64,000 nucleotides of DNA, taken from Paenibacillus borealis (GTDB lineage Bacteria > Bacillota > Bacilli > Paenibacillales > Paenibacillaceae). This document shows, piece after piece, positions 48,200-58,117 of this stretch. The position numbers were made by a program, and so were the translations under genes. The stretch is taken from NCBI RefSeq assembly GCF_000758665.1, contig NZ_CP009285.1, positions 2,232,001-2,296,000 of the forward strand. Reading direction: 5' to 3'. Position 1 is the first letter of the stretch. Each line of letters begins with the position of its first letter. Below the pieces are notes generated by a model. That model had not been told where the DNA came from, ran no database searches, and was given only the letters and a program-made list of their open reading frames with translations.

Positions 48200-49591
48200 A
48201 TGTTTATGCAGCTTCAGGCTCGACTGCCGGCCAGGAAATGGCTGGAGAAATACCTTTCCGGGGAAGGGATGGATTACCGGCAAATTATAGCTTTATTTAT
48301 TCCGATCCTGATTGACCAGGCCTTCATTATCGGGCTTAATCTGGTAAACACTGCGATGATCAGCTCCTCCGGCATGGCGGCGGTCAGTGCGGTGAATATG
48401 GTAGATTCACTGAATATATTCCTGATTAACGTGTTTGTTGCGATTGCGACCGGCGGGACGGTGGTCGTTGCGCAGTACAAAGGCAGCGGGAACGACCGGA
48501 TGGTGTCCCAGGCTACGGCGGGTTCGGTCACCTCGGTATCGCTGATCGCCGTGGGGATTGGCCTCCTGCTCATGGGCTTCCACACGCCGATACTGAACCT
48601 GCTGTTCGGAACCGCTTCCGCCGAGGTACTGGATAATGCCCGGATCTATATGATCGGCAGCAGTATCTCTTATCTGGGGATCGCCGTGGTTCAGGCCGTG
48701 TGCGGTGCGCTGCGTGGCGTCGGCAGGACGCGGGCTTCGCTGATGCTGTCGCTGATCATGAATCTGCTGTATGTACTCCTGAACGTAGTCTTCATTAACC
48801 TGCTGGATATGGGTGTGCTGGGAATGACGCTTGCGGTCAACATCGCTCGGTATGCAGGCATGGTCTGTGCCTTGGTGTATCTGTTCAAGCTGGATACTGT
48901 GCTGCGTGTCCGTGTCCGCGACCTGTTTCATACCCCGATCTCCATGCTGCGCAGAATTATGTTCATCGGCGTGCCGTTTGCAGCGGAGCAGATGTTCTTC
49001 AACGGCGGCAAGCTGCTGACCCAGATCTTCATTGTCAGTCTTGGCACCTATGCCATTGCGACCAATGCGATCGCCGGCTCACTGGCGATGGTGTTTCAGA
49101 TTCCGGCCAGTGCGCTGTCACTGACGATAGTGACGGTGGTCGGTCAATGTATCGGGCGGGGGGATGCTGCCGATGCCAGGAAGTTCATCAAGTCCTTCCT
49201 CTGGATCGGCTCAGCCTCTTATGCCTTGGTTGCCTTGATCCTGATGCCGCTTTTCCATCCGCTGGTGTCGATCTTCTCGCCGCCTGCCGAGATCATTGAC
49301 GATTTGTTCGTGGTTCTGCTGGTGAATGCCATTGCCCAGGTTCCGCTATGGGCGGTCAGCTTCATTCTGCCGTCCGCGCTGCGGGCAGCGGGGGATTCCC
49401 GCTTCACCTCCATCACCTCCATGCTGTCAATGTGGCTGTTCCGGGTCGTATTCGGTTACATTCTCGGGATAGTGCTTGGCTACGGCGTCCTGGGCGTCTG
49501 GCTGGCAATGAACTGCGAGTGGGCGGTCCGCGGAGCTGTCTTTCTGTGGCGCTTCAGGGGCAAGAAGTGGTATGCGCACAAGCTGATTTAA
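48200..49591 (+). CDS. MATE family efflux transporter
   Basis: A 463-residue membrane protein with twelve predicted helices in two homologous halves. MATE features include ISSSGMAAVSAVNMVDSLN in helix 2, GGTVVVAQYKG, and VCGALRGVGRTRASL in the first half; the second half repeats the pattern (AANAIAG-like ATNAIAGSLAMVFQIP). It exports drugs or metabolites using a cation gradient. The ribosome-binding site is weak. It is a single gene. Confidence 0.93.
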   Translation: MFMQLQARLPARKWLEKYLSGEGMDYRQIIALFIPILIDQAFIIGLNLVNTAMISSSGMAAVSAVNMVDSLNIFLINVFVAIATGGTVVVAQYKGSGNDRMVSQATAGSVTSVSLIAVGIGLLLMGFHTPILNLLFGTASAEVLDNARIYMIGSSISYLGIAVVQAVCGALRGVGRTRASLMLSLIMNLLYVLLNVVFINLLDMGVLGMTLAVNIARYAGMVCALVYLFKLDTVLRVRVRDLFHTPISMLRRIMFIGVPFAAEQMFFNGGKLLTQIFIVSLGTYAIATNAIAGSLAMVFQIPASALSLTIVTVVGQCIGRGDAADARKFIKSFLWIGSASYALVALILMPLFHPLVSIFSPPAEIIDDLFVVLLVNAIAQVPLWAVSFILPSALRAAGDSRFTSITSMLSMWLFRVVFGYILGIVLGYGVLGVWLAMNCEWAVRGAVFLWRFRGKKWYAHKLI

Positions 49592-49799
49592 TCAGCTGTC
49601 TGCCGGAGGCTTCATGTAAGAGAAACGGCGCATTAATGAGCAAATCACCGGCTGCATAAGAGCAGGACCAAAGAGTGCGCTTTCATTCGTGATTGGACAG
49701 CATTCTTTGGCTTCTTTTGCCATCTGGAACATTTTACAATAAACGGCCATAAGCGTAAGATTCAAATCAACAACCGAATGAAATTGAACTGTTCTCAAA

Positions 49800-49985
49800 T
49801 GCTGAATTCCGGTAGCGGGAACGGGGGAACCAATGGTGAATGCGGCTTTCGTACAGATGCTGACATTCACCCGGGGTGAATCCTTGCAGCGGGCCAACAA
49901 GCCGCTCCGGCAAGGTAGGGCAATCTCGATGCCCGAATCCGTCAGCTAACCCCGTAAGCTTCGAAGAGAGAGGATGAGCGCCATG
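49800..49985 (+). promoter_or_regulatory. Cyclic di-AMP riboswitch (ydaO-yuaA class)
   Basis: Class-specific blocks occur in order: GCTGAATTCCGGTAGCGGGA and ACGGGGGAACCAATGG (49801-49836), GGGGTGAATCC (49873-49883), AGGTAGGGCAATCTC (49913-49927), and GCCCGAATCCGTCAGCTAAC then CGTAAGCTTCGAAGAG (49931-49967). This matches the known ydaO-type aptamer, in which c-di-AMP binding promotes termination. It lies upstream of the NfeD-like gene and flotillin, with a terminator in between. Confidence 0.88.
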
Positions 49986-49994
49986 ATCGAATGA

Positions 49995-50033
49995 CCGACC
50001 ACGGAGAGCCCTGCCGCTTCTGTGGTCTTTTTG
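49995..50033 (+). terminator. Riboswitch-controlled terminator
   Basis: GACCAC and GTGGTC flank an imperfect stem including GAGC/GCTT, followed by TTTTT. It is placed 10-45 bases after the aptamer as an expression platform. Confidence 0.7.
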
Positions 50034-50141
50034 CTGCGCCTGCAGGACAGGGAAAGCGGTATAGATGAGGAGGAATAAATCTTATAACAACGATAATTAG
50101 AAGGTTTGGCGCGGTTCTTTACTGCTTGAAAGGAGGGAACT

Positions 50142-50681
50142 ATTATCGTTACTGTATTTATCGTGTGCTTCTGGGTAGGGCTGCTGCTCCTCCTCAGCGG
50201 CGGAATTCATGGGCATGGCCTGGCGGGTCATCTGCATGCGGGGGGCGTTGATGCCGGAGGTCCGGGCTTTGTGCCGCTCCTCCCGCTGATGGTGTTTGTC
50301 ACAGTCTGGGGAGCTACTGGTTATGTCTTTACCCGGTTCAGCGGAATGCACTTGCTTGCAGTGATACTGATCTGCACCGTGACGGCTTTGCTGCTGGGCT
50401 GTCTGATGTATACGGTGCTGGCCCGGGTAATGACCCGGTATGACAGCAGCATGAAAGAAATGGATTATGAGCAGGCGGGACAGCTGGGATACATCAGTAT
50501 TGCTGCCTCGGACGGGGCGGTCGGGGAAATGAAATATGTGCTTCACGGCACGATGCGCTCCATAGGTGTACGGGCAGAAGCCGGCCAGCAGCTCGGGAAA
50601 GGTGACCGGGTCATTATTTTGAAGGTGAATAAAGGAATGGCGGCCGTAACCCTCTTCGAGCGGGAGACCGGACAATTATAA
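50142..50681 (+). CDS. NfeD-like membrane protein (YuaF type)
   Basis: A 179-residue protein with two or three N-terminal membrane helices (including VFIVCFWVGLLLLL and LLAVILICTVTALLLGCLMY) and a C-terminal OB-fold domain (about 100-179, with GAVGEMKYVLHGTMRSIGVR and GDRVIILKV). It is the partner of flotillin in B. subtilis (yuaF-floT). The start is odd: AGGAGGG (50131-50137) is followed only by ATT 50142 or ATC 50145 in frame; GTG 50163 is 25 bases away and would cut the first helix. A non-standard ATT or ATC start is therefore likely. Confidence 0.8.
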   Translation: MIVTVFIVCFWVGLLLLLSGGIHGHGLAGHLHAGGVDAGGPGFVPLLPLMVFVTVWGATGYVFTRFSGMHLLAVILICTVTALLLGCLMYTVLARVMTRYDSSMKEMDYEQAGQLGYISIAASDGAVGEMKYVLHGTMRSIGVRAEAGQQLGKGDRVIILKVNKGMAAVTLFERETGQL

Positions 50682-50703
50682 ATAACGGGGAGTGTCTAAC
50701 CAT

Positions 50704-52125
50704 ATGGTTATTCTTTATGTAATCGCAGCTATTGTTGTTGTCATCCTGCTGGCCTTGTTCAGTATCGTGAGCTCCTATAAAAAGGTTCCGCCCAATCAGG
50801 CAATGATTGTCTACGGTCTAGGCGGAAAAAGAGTAGTACAGGGCGGCGGGACATTCGTCATCCCCGGCTTCCAGAATAATAAGACCATCTCCATGATGCT
50901 GATGAGCTTCGATGTCATCCCCGCGCAGGCGATGTTCTCCCGGCAGGGCATCAAGCTCAACCTGGAGGCGGTAGCCCAGATTAAGATCAAAAGTGATCCG
51001 ACCGCGATCCTAACGGCCAGCGAGCAGTTTATCGACCGGCCGGAAGAGGACCGCGAGACCATTATTCTGCATTCGGTAGAAGGCCATTTGCGCGGCCTAA
51101 TCGGGCAACTGACCGTAGAATCCATTCTCAAGACACCTGACGAAATCAACAGCAAGATGCGGGAGACCTGCTCGGAGGATCTCGATAAGATGGGGCTTGA
51201 GGTGGTCAGCTTCACCATTAAGAAAATTACGGATGACAAAGGGTACATCGATAATATGGGGGTTCCGGAAATTGAGCGTATCCGCCGCGATGCCAGTATT
51301 GCCAAGGCTGAAGCGGAACGCGATATTCAGATTAAGCAGGCCGAGGCGGAGAAGGAATCCTCCATTGCCAAAGCCAATGCTCACCAGGCCACCATTGAAG
51401 CGGAAACCGCCGCCCGCGCGAAGGAATCCCTGTTCGAGAAGGAACTGAACATTAAGCAGGCGGACTTTAAGCTGGAGACAGAAGTGAAGAAGGCACAGGC
51501 GGATCTTGCCTATGAATTACAGCAGAACAAAATCAAGCAGTCGCTGGTTACCGAACAGGTCAAGATCACGCAGATGGAAGCGGAAGCGAACCGGACTGTA
51601 CGGGAAATCGAAGTGGAGCTGAAACAGAAGGAGCTGGAGGCAACGGTGATCAAGCCTGCCGAGGCGGAGAATCAGGCTACGGTTATGAGAGCGGAAGCAG
51701 CCAAGCAGCGGCAAATTCTTGAGGCGGAAGCAGAGGCAGCCATGACGACCAAGCGCGGGTTGGCCACGGCGGAAGCAGAGCTGGCGAAGGGAAAAGCGAA
51801 TGCAGAAATTGTCCAGTTGGCAGGAGCCGCAGAAGCCGGGGCACTGCAGAAGAAGGCCGAGGCTTACAAACAGTTTACGCAGGCCGCACTTACTGCAGAA
51901 TATTTGAAGATTCTGCCTGAGCTGGCGGACCGGATCGCTTCTCCGCTGGCCAAGGTCGATAAGATTACAGTGATTTCCCAGGATGGAGCCTCAACCGGTG
52001 TGAACAAAATTACCGGTGATATCGCCAAAATCATGGCTCAGGTTCCTGAATTGACCCAGACACTTACCGGTATGAACGTGACCGAGGCGCTTAGCGGTCT
52101 GCTCGGCCGGGGGAATGAGCAGTAG
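50704..52125 (+). CDS. floT: Flotillin family protein
   Basis: A 473-residue flotillin. An N-terminal membrane segment (VILYVIAAIVVVILLALFSIV) is followed by an SPFH domain (about 30-200) and a long Ala/Glu/Lys-rich coiled coil (about 200-370, with repeats such as AEAEKESSIAKANAHQATIEAE). It scaffolds functional membrane microdomains. I chose ATG 50704, 11 bases after GGGGAG, since GTG 50692 overlaps that site. It lies 22 bases after the NfeD-like gene, under the same c-di-AMP riboswitch. Confidence 0.94.
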   Translation: MVILYVIAAIVVVILLALFSIVSSYKKVPPNQAMIVYGLGGKRVVQGGGTFVIPGFQNNKTISMMLMSFDVIPAQAMFSRQGIKLNLEAVAQIKIKSDPTAILTASEQFIDRPEEDRETIILHSVEGHLRGLIGQLTVESILKTPDEINSKMRETCSEDLDKMGLEVVSFTIKKITDDKGYIDNMGVPEIERIRRDASIAKAEAERDIQIKQAEAEKESSIAKANAHQATIEAETAARAKESLFEKELNIKQADFKLETEVKKAQADLAYELQQNKIKQSLVTEQVKITQMEAEANRTVREIEVELKQKELEATVIKPAEAENQATVMRAEAAKQRQILEAEAEAAMTTKRGLATAEAELAKGKANAEIVQLAGAAEAGALQKKAEAYKQFTQAALTAEYLKILPELADRIASPLAKVDKITVISQDGASTGVNKITGDIAKIMAQVPELTQTLTGMNVTEALSGLLGRGNEQ

Positions 52126-52147
52126 GTCTGCAGCAGTGTATTCAATC

Positions 52148-52192
52148 AGCCCCGTACAGCGGCAAGAGCCTTCCGCCCTGTACGGGGCTGGT
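52148..52192 (+). terminator. Hairpin after floT
   Basis: AGCCCCGTACAG (52148-52159) pairs with CTGTACGGGGCT (52178-52189), followed by GGTTTAG. The weak T tract lowers confidence. Confidence 0.6.
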
Positions 52193-52359
52193 TTAGCTTG
52201 TCCGCATGCGCAGCTGAAACGTGGAAAGAGAACTTTTTTCGTATCATCCTGATTGAAAATGATCTATAAAAAGCACGGTACAATCTTTAGTTTCGGGTAA
52301 GACGCGTTTATGGCATTATGCTACGATTTGGGTTAAGAAAGGGGGCAGTCTTCAAATCT

Positions 52360-52373
52360 TGTAAGCGCTTAAC
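52360..52373. promoter_or_regulatory. Catabolite-responsive (cre-like) element before the xylanase
   Basis: TGTAAGCGCTTAAC holds the central palindrome GTAAGCGCTTA(A) of CcpA sites; the last two bases differ from the consensus. Placed about 40 bases before the start codon, it would allow glucose repression. Confidence 0.5.
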
Positions 52374-52409
52374 TAAAATGAACCCAAATTCATACAGAGG
52401 AGGCAATGC

Positions 52410-55400
52410 ATGAGTAGAATAATCAAGCAAGTCTTTCTGGTGTTACTGGCAGCGGTCCTGCTTCTTCCGGCAGGCTGGTATGCTCCGGCTGCACAAGCGG
52501 CGGCAGAGGTCACTAGAACGGTATATCACGAAACCTTTGCAGGTGGTGCAGGCATCGCCGTTCCATCAGGAGGCGCCAGCCTGAGTGCAGCCACGGGTAT
52601 TTCTTTTGACGGGAATGCCGATGGGGCAGCGTTATATGTAAGTAACAGAGTGAACAACTGGGATGCGGCAGATTTCAAATTCAGCGATCTCGGTCTTGAG
52701 AACGGTAAAAAATACACCGTGACTGCTGTCGTCTATGTTGACGCCAGAGTGAGTCTGCCTGCAGGTGCAATGGCTGCCCTGCAAACGGTGAACAGCTACG
52801 GGAATTATGCAGAAGTGCCGTATGAAGCCGGCAAATCCGTTACGCTGACCAGAGAATTCACCGTGGATACCAGCAAGGATCAGGCCTTGCGCATTAATTC
52901 CAACGAAGCCGGAGCAGCAGTACCCTTTTACCTGGGGGATATTCTCTTCACAGAACAGGCAGCACCGGATGACGGGGAAGAGCCTGCCCGGGACCCGGCT
53001 CTGCCATTCCCTGCGATTACCTTTGAAGATCAGACGGCAGGCGGATTCACCGGCAGAGCCGGAACAGAGCAGCTTACCGTAACGGATGAGGAGAATCATA
53101 CGGTGGACGGTTCCTACGCGCTGAAGGTGGAAGGCAGAACCTCTACCTGGCATGGGCCATCCCTTCGTGTGGAGAAGTACGTGGACAAGGGCAGTGAGTA
53201 TAATATCTCCGCCTGGGTGAAGCTGATTGATCCGGCAAGCGCGCAGCTTCAGCTGTCTACGCAGGTGGGCAATGGCAGCAGCGCGAATTATGTGGCTCTG
53301 TCCGCCAAGACGATCAGCACCGTTGACGGATGGGTTGAATATGCGGGGAGCTACCGTTACAACAGTGTGGGCGGCGAGTATCTGACCCTTTATGTGGAGA
53401 GCTCTAATAACGCATCAGCCTCCTTTTATATCGACGATATCCGTTTTGAGCAGACAGGCACAGGCCCGGTTGATATACAGAAGGATCTGATTCCTGTAAA
53501 AGAGGCTTATCAGCATGATTTTCTGATCGGCAACGCCATTACTGCGGAGGATTTGGAAGGTGTCCGGCAGGAGCTGCTGACGATGCATCACAATGTCGCT
53601 ACAGCCGGTAATGCCATGAAGCCGGATGCACTGCAGCCGACAAAGGGGAATTTCACTTTTGCTGCGGCGAATGACATGGTGGACAAAGTTCTGGCCGGCG
53701 GCATGCAGATGCACGGGCATGTACTGGTGTGGCATCAGCAGTCTCCGGTGTGGATGAATACGGCAACAGATGCTGAAGGGAAGACGATCCCCTTGGGACG
53801 GGAGGAAGCCCTCACGAATTTGAGAACGCATATCCGGACCGTCATGGAGCATTTCGCTGATAAAGTAATCTCCTGGGATGTGGTCAACGAAGCGATGAAT
53901 GATAATCCCGCCAATCCTGCGAACTGGGAAGGGGCGCTGCGTCAATCTCCCTGGTATAATGCCATCGGGGCAGACTATGTGGAGCAGGCCTTCCTGGCAG
54001 CAAGAGAAGTGCTGGATGAACATCCGGAGTGGAATATCAAGCTCTATTACAATGATTACAACGAGGATAACCAGAATAAAGCCCAGGCGATCTACAGTAT
54101 GGTCAAGGGCATCAATGATACGTATGCGCTTACACATCCCGGCAAGCTGCTGATTGATGGCATCGGAATGCAAGGGCACTACAGTATTAACACGAATCCC
54201 GACAACGTCAGAATGTCCCTCGAGAAGTTTATTTCCGCCGGGGTGGAAGTTAGCATTACCGAGCTTGATATTCAGGCCGGAAGCAATAATCAGCTGCCTG
54301 ACAAGCTTGCGGAAGCCCAAGGGTACTTATACGCGCAGTTAATGGATATTTTCAAGTCCCACTCCGCCAATATTAAGCGTGTCACCTTCTGGGGCCTGGA
54401 CGATCATACAAGCTGGAGAGCTTCCGCGAATCCGCTGCTGTTCGATAAGAACCTGCAGGCCAAACCGGCATACTACGGTGTCATTGATCCTGCTAAATAT
54501 ATGGCAGAGCATCAGCCGGATCAGACAGATGCCAATGTGTCAGAGGCGGTCTACGGCACACCTGTCATTGACGGGACGGCGGATACAGTCTGGACCACGG
54601 CTCCTGAGCTGGCGGTTAACCGGTATCAGCTGGCTTGGCAGGGCGCAAGCGGAACTGCCCGTACCCTGTGGGATGAGCAGAATTTGTATGTGCTGATCCA
54701 GGTCAGCGATGCGCAGCTCGACAAGAGCAATGCGAATGCATGGGAGCAGGATTCTGTCGAGATTTTCCTGGATGAGAATAATGGCAAGACCTCCTTCTAC
54801 CAGGACGATGACGGACAGTTCAGAATCAATTATGACAACGAAACTTCTTTCAGTCCGGTCGCTATCGGGGAAGGCTTCGAGTCGGCAACCAAGGTATCCG
54901 GAACAAGCTACACTGTTGAAATGAAGATTCCGTTCAAAAAGGTAACGCCAGCCGGCGGCGCCAAAATCGGCTTCGACGCACAGATCAACGATGCCAAAGA
55001 CGGCGCCCGGCAAAGTGTTGCCGCATGGAATGATACGAGCGGGAACGGCTATCAGGATACCTCTGTATACGGCGTGTTAACCCTTAAGGCGAAAGATGGC
55101 GATACGGAACCACCGGCAGCTACACCTACGCCAACGCCGACACCGGCTGCAACAGCAGAACCAACTGCGGAACCAACCGCAGAACCATCACCAACAGCTA
55201 CACCAACCCCGGCACCCGGCGTTACGGACAACTTCAGCAGCAGTGCAGCTACCCCGAAGCCTGTTACCGCAGAGATTAAGGATGGCGTGGTTACGATCAG
55301 ACCGGAGGTTAAGAACGAGGGAGGAGTGGCGAAGGCCACGGTTACGGGCGATATTCTAGGGAAAGCGCTGGAGCAGGCAGTCCCGGCAGCAGACGGCAGA

Positions 55401-56441
55401 AAACAAATCGTCATCGACATACCCGGGCAGACGGGTACCTCCTCTTATGAGGTAGAATTGCCGGTGCAGAGCATGAAAGGGCAGGGGAGCTTCGTGCTGG
55501 TGATTAAGACAGACCAAGCAACACTCGCGATTCCTAGCGGGCAGCTGGCTGGCCTTACAGCAACTACAGAATACGTATCCATTCGTATACAAGAGTCCCC
55601 TGCCTCCAGCCTGGACGCGGCAGCGCGCAGACTGACCGGCAATCGTCCGGTGATCGGGCTGAATCTGTCGGCCGGCGGCCAGAGTATTGCCTGGAACAAC
55701 AAGGATGCACCTATTACGGTCTCTATTCCTTACAAGCCGGCAGTAGAAGAACTGGGCTATTCAGATTCACTCGTGGTCAGGCATCTCAATGAGAAGGGAC
55801 ACATAACAGCCGTCGTGAACAGCCGTTATAATGCGGCGGAAGGATCCCTTGTATTCCAGACATCAGAGTCCGGCACGTTTGCAGCAGCCTATGCTCCCTT
55901 GACGTTCACGGATCTGGGGAACCTGTCTTGGGCTGAGCAGGCTGTCGCTGCCATGGCGGCCCGAGGGATCATCACGGAAACCTCCGGCAGCAGCTTCTCA
56001 CCAGCGGTATCCATGAGCAGAGCAGATTTCACCGCATCTCTAGTGAGAGTGCTTGAGCTCAAGGGCGCAGGTGAAGCTGGTGCGGGATTCAGCGATATCC
56101 GGAATAGTGCTGAATATAGCAAGGAGCTTGCTGCCGCGAAGCAGCTGGGGATCGTCAGCGGCTATGCAGATAACACCTTCAGACCGGACAATCCGGTCTC
56201 CCGCCAGGAGATGATGGTGATTGCAGCACGCGCCTTGAAATCAGCCGGGATAGCGGCTCACGGCAGCGGAACTCTGGATGCTTATGCGGATGCAGAGCAA
56301 ATCTCCGCTTACGCCCGGGACAGCCTGGCAGCTCTGCTGAAATACGGGGTGGTGAACGGCAGGAACGGCAAGCTTGCCCCGGATGATACACTCACCCGCG
56401 CGGAAGCTGCGGTCATTCTGTATCGGATCTGGAAGCTGTAA
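52410..56441 (+). CDS. Modular GH10 endo-xylanase with CBMs and SLH domains
   Basis: A 1343-residue secreted enzyme. Order: signal peptide (1 to about 31, AQA cleavage), two CBM22/CBM4_9-like domains (about 35-190 and 205-350), a GH10 barrel (about 360-690) with acid/base Glu494 ([10 protein letters not shown]) and nucleophile Glu618 (ITELDIQAG), a CBM9-like domain (about 710-895), a Pro/Thr/Glu linker (about 897-937), a beta-rich domain of unknown function (938-1160), and three S-layer homology repeats (about 1165-1343). It cuts xylan at the cell surface and stays attached by the SLH repeats. It is a single gene with a cre-like site upstream. Confidence 0.95.
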   Translation: MSRIIKQVFLVLLAAVLLLPAGWYAPAAQAAAEVTRTVYHETFAGGAGIAVPSGGASLSAATGISFDGNADGAALYVSNRVNNWDAADFKFSDLGLENGKKYTVTAVVYVDARVSLPAGAMAALQTVNSYGNYAEVPYEAGKSVTLTREFTVDTSKDQALRINSNEAGAAVPFYLGDILFTEQAAPDDGEEPARDPALPFPAITFEDQTAGGFTGRAGTEQLTVTDEENHTVDGSYALKVEGRTSTWHGPSLRVEKYVDKGSEYNISAWVKLIDPASAQLQLSTQVGNGSSANYVALSAKTISTVDGWVEYAGSYRYNSVGGEYLTLYVESSNNASASFYIDDIRFEQTGTGPVDIQKDLIPVKEAYQHDFLIGNAITAEDLEGVRQELLTMHHNVATAGNAMKPDALQPTKGNFTFAAANDMVDKVLAGGMQMHGHVLVWHQQSPVWMNTATDAEGKTIPLGREEALTNLRTHIRTVMEHFADKVISWDVVNEAMNDNPANPANWEGALRQSPWYNAIGADYVEQAFLAAREVLDEHPEWNIKLYYNDYNEDNQNKAQAIYSMVKGINDTYALTHPGKLLIDGIGMQGHYSINTNPDNVRMSLEKFISAGVEVSITELDIQAGSNNQLPDKLAEAQGYLYAQLMDIFKSHSANIKRVTFWGLDDHTSWRASANPLLFDKNLQAKPAYYGVIDPAKYMAEHQPDQTDANVSEAVYGTPVIDGTADTVWTTAPELAVNRYQLAWQGASGTARTLWDEQNLYVLIQVSDAQLDKSNANAWEQDSVEIFLDENNGKTSFYQDDDGQFRINYDNETSFSPVAIGEGFESATKVSGTSYTVEMKIPFKKVTPAGGAKIGFDAQINDAKDGARQSVAAWNDTSGNGYQDTSVYGVLTLKAKDGDTEPPAATPTPTPTPAATAEPTAEPTAEPSPTATPTPAPGVTDNFSSSAATPKPVTAEIKDGVVTIRPEVKNEGGVAKATVTGDILGKALEQAVPAADGRKQIVIDIPGQTGTSSYEVELPVQSMKGQGSFVLVIKTDQATLAIPSGQLAGLTATTEYVSIRIQESPASSLDAAARRLTGNRPVIGLNLSAGGQSIAWNNKDAPITVSIPYKPAVEELGYSDSLVVRHLNEKGHITAVVNSRYNAAEGSLVFQTSESGTFAAAYAPLTFTDLGNLSWAEQAVAAMAARGIITETSGSSFSPAVSMSRADFTASLVRVLELKGAGEAGAGFSDIRNSAEYSKELAAAKQLGIVSGYADNTFRPDNPVSRQEMMVIAARALKSAGIAAHGSGTLDAYADAEQISAYARDSLAALLKYGVVNGRNGKLAPDDTLTRAEAAVILYRIWKL

Positions 56442-56473
56442 TTAGGATTTAGAGTCTTCTGATTGAGCGCAGC

Positions 56474-56515
56474 AACAGCCAGCCGCCGGGCGGATTCCCG
56501 GAGGCTGGCTGTTTA
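56474..56515. terminator. Terminator between convergent xylanase and truncated oxidoreductase
   Basis: ACAGCCAGCC and GGCTGGCTGT, with CCGGG/CCCGG inside, form a long stem followed by TTTAT. Confidence 0.75.
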
Positions 56516-56545
56516 TGTTGCAGGTTTATTTTCAAGTATAGCAGA

Positions 56546-57136
56546 TCAGCGTCCGTTGTAATTCCGCACTAGCTCATCCATCACGCGGCTGGTGCGGATA
56601 GCGGTGCCGCGTCCCAGAAGCTCATCTACAATGGACTGGATCAGCGGCTGCTGGATATGGGGCGGGTGGGCAATGGATTCAGGGTGCGACCCGTCTTCCG
56701 TCCGGAGAATAACCGGCTGGTCAGCAAAGGTGGAGAAGGTGATGCTGCCGCGGCTGCCGACGATTTCTGTAACATCTTCGTTTGAATAGGCATTGAAACA
56801 CCAGATGCCCATTCCATGGACGCCCGATTCAAACAGGTACCGCCCGGAAACCGTATCTTCCGGTGCATAAGGGCTTCCGAAGTTGGACGCATGTCCGCTG
56901 ACATCCTTAATCGGGCCAAGCAGGAAATCGAGCAGATCCAGCGTATGGCTGCCCACATCCAGCAATAAGCCGCCGCCGGAAATGGCCGGGTCCACCCGCC
57001 AGTTCTCCTCACATACCGCCGCGAGCGGTTTAGTCATATGCAGGGTGCGCACGAATCTGATTTCGCCGATCGCTCCCGTATCCAGCCACTCCTTGACCTT
57101 GCGGAAGCGCGGAAGCCCTCTCCGGTAAGACAGCAT
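56546..57136 (-). pseudogene. Truncated Gfo/Idh/MocA oxidoreductase (C-terminal part)
   Basis: A 196-residue frame matching only the C-terminal alpha/beta domain of Gfo/Idh/MocA enzymes (RRGLPRFRKVKEWLDTGAIGE, GGGLLLDVGSHTLDLLDFLLG, DPAISGGG). A complete member is about 330 residues; the N-terminal NAD-binding Rossmann domain is missing. The frame continues only to the stop region of the gene upstream at 57178, so the 5' half has been lost, most likely by deletion. No ribosome-binding site precedes the ATG. Probably inactive. Confidence 0.8.
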
Positions 57137-57177
57137 TGTCGCGTCTCCAGGCGGCTTGGCAGGAGAAATCTTGCAGT

Positions 57178-58023
57178 TTATGCGAAATAATGGCCTGCTT
57201 CCAGATCGTCGATCAGTCCGGGCTGTACCGGCTGCCAGCCCAGAAGCTCACGTGTTGCCGCGCTTGCCTGCGCAGTGTTGTACAAGCTTGTGATGTCGAA
57301 GGCCGCGATAGCACCAAGGAAGCCGAAGTGGTCTGCGGCTTCTTCAGGGGTTATGCTGGCCGCCAGCACGCTCAATTGCCGCCCGATGACCGCGGCGATC
57401 CCGCGGAGCGGAATGCCTTCATCGCCGGCGCCCAGCAGCCGCGAGCCCGCCGGGGCGGATTCCAGCGCCAGGCGGTACAGCACCGCCGCATCCAGGCGGT
57501 GAACCGCCGGCCAGCGGTTCGTTCCATCGCCGATGTAGGCGGCGAAGCCCTTCTCCCGGGCGATGCGGATCATCATCGGCACAAAACCTCTATCGCCTTC
57601 GCCGTGCACGGACGGTGCAAGCGAGACGACGGATGCCCGGATGCCCCGCTCAGCCATTGCGATCACTGCTGCATCTATGGCATGCCCGTTCGCGTGCGCC
57701 GTGGTAATGTACGGCTTCCCGGAGCCTTCCAGCACCGCTCCCATAGCTTCAACGGCCCCCAAATCCAGGGCCAGCGCCCCCTCGAAGTCAGAGAAATCAT
57801 TGGTGAACGCCAGATGAATCACGCCATCCGCAGCAGCGGCGCCGCTGCGCAGAGTATCAAGGTCTTTCAGTGTGCCGTACAATACTTCAGCCCCAGCCGC
57901 CTTTAATCCTGCGGCTTTCTCCTCAGAACGGCAAAGACCCGTCACGGTATGTCCCGCGCCGGTCAGTTCCCGGACGACCGCAGAACCGATGTACCCCGTT
58001 GCTCCTGTAACAAAAACATGCAT
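57178..58023 (-). CDS. NAD-dependent epimerase/dehydratase family SDR
   Basis: A 281-residue atypical SDR with the N-terminal cofactor motif VFVTGATGYIGSAVV and the extended-SDR pattern. Instead of a clear YxxxK it has HANGHAIDAA around 110-120, and AP(S/T)VHGEGDRGF later, which resembles the SDR_a1 (YwnB/YhfK-like) group. The start is the ATG at 58023, 8 bases after GAAGGAGG; the ATG at 58041 lies upstream of that site. It is divergent from a MerR regulator, a common pairing for redox or aldehyde response. Confidence 0.87.
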   Translation of the reverse strand: MHVFVTGATGYIGSAVVRELTGAGHTVTGLCRSEEKAAGLKAAGAEVLYGTLKDLDTLRSGAAAADGVIHLAFTNDFSDFEGALALDLGAVEAMGAVLEGSGKPYITTAHANGHAIDAAVIAMAERGIRASVVSLAPSVHGEGDRGFVPMMIRIAREKGFAAYIGDGTNRWPAVHRLDAAVLYRLALESAPAGSRLLGAGDEGIPLRGIAAVIGRQLSVLAASITPEEAADHFGFLGAIAAFDITSLYNTAQASAATRELLGWQPVQPGLIDDLEAGHYFA

Positions 58024-58044
58024 AATGATATCCTCCTTCATAAG

Positions 58045-58092
58045 TTGACTGCCTGATCAAATTAAGCATAAACTATGAAGTGAACTCTAGGG
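58045..58092. promoter_or_regulatory. SDR/MerR divergent promoter region
   Basis: Rightward TTGACT (58045-58050) and TAAACT (58069-58074) with an 18-base spacer could drive the merR gene. CTATGAAGTGAACTCTAG (58073-58090) is an imperfect dyad like the operators of aldehyde-responsive MerR proteins. Prediction only. Confidence 0.4.
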
Positions 58093-58117
58093 CAAGCGGT
58101 CCAAAGGAGAATTAATG

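Noticed and set aside
49592..49900. 102-residue minus-strand frame after the MATE gene
   Set aside because: It runs antisense into the c-di-AMP aptamer and has no good start or family match.
52253..52284. Promoter TTGAAA...TACAAT upstream of the xylanase
   Set aside because: The spacer is 20 bases, too long for a confident SigA promoter.
57136..57906. 256-residue plus-strand frame
   Set aside because: Antisense to the SDR gene, which has a Rossmann motif and a strong start.
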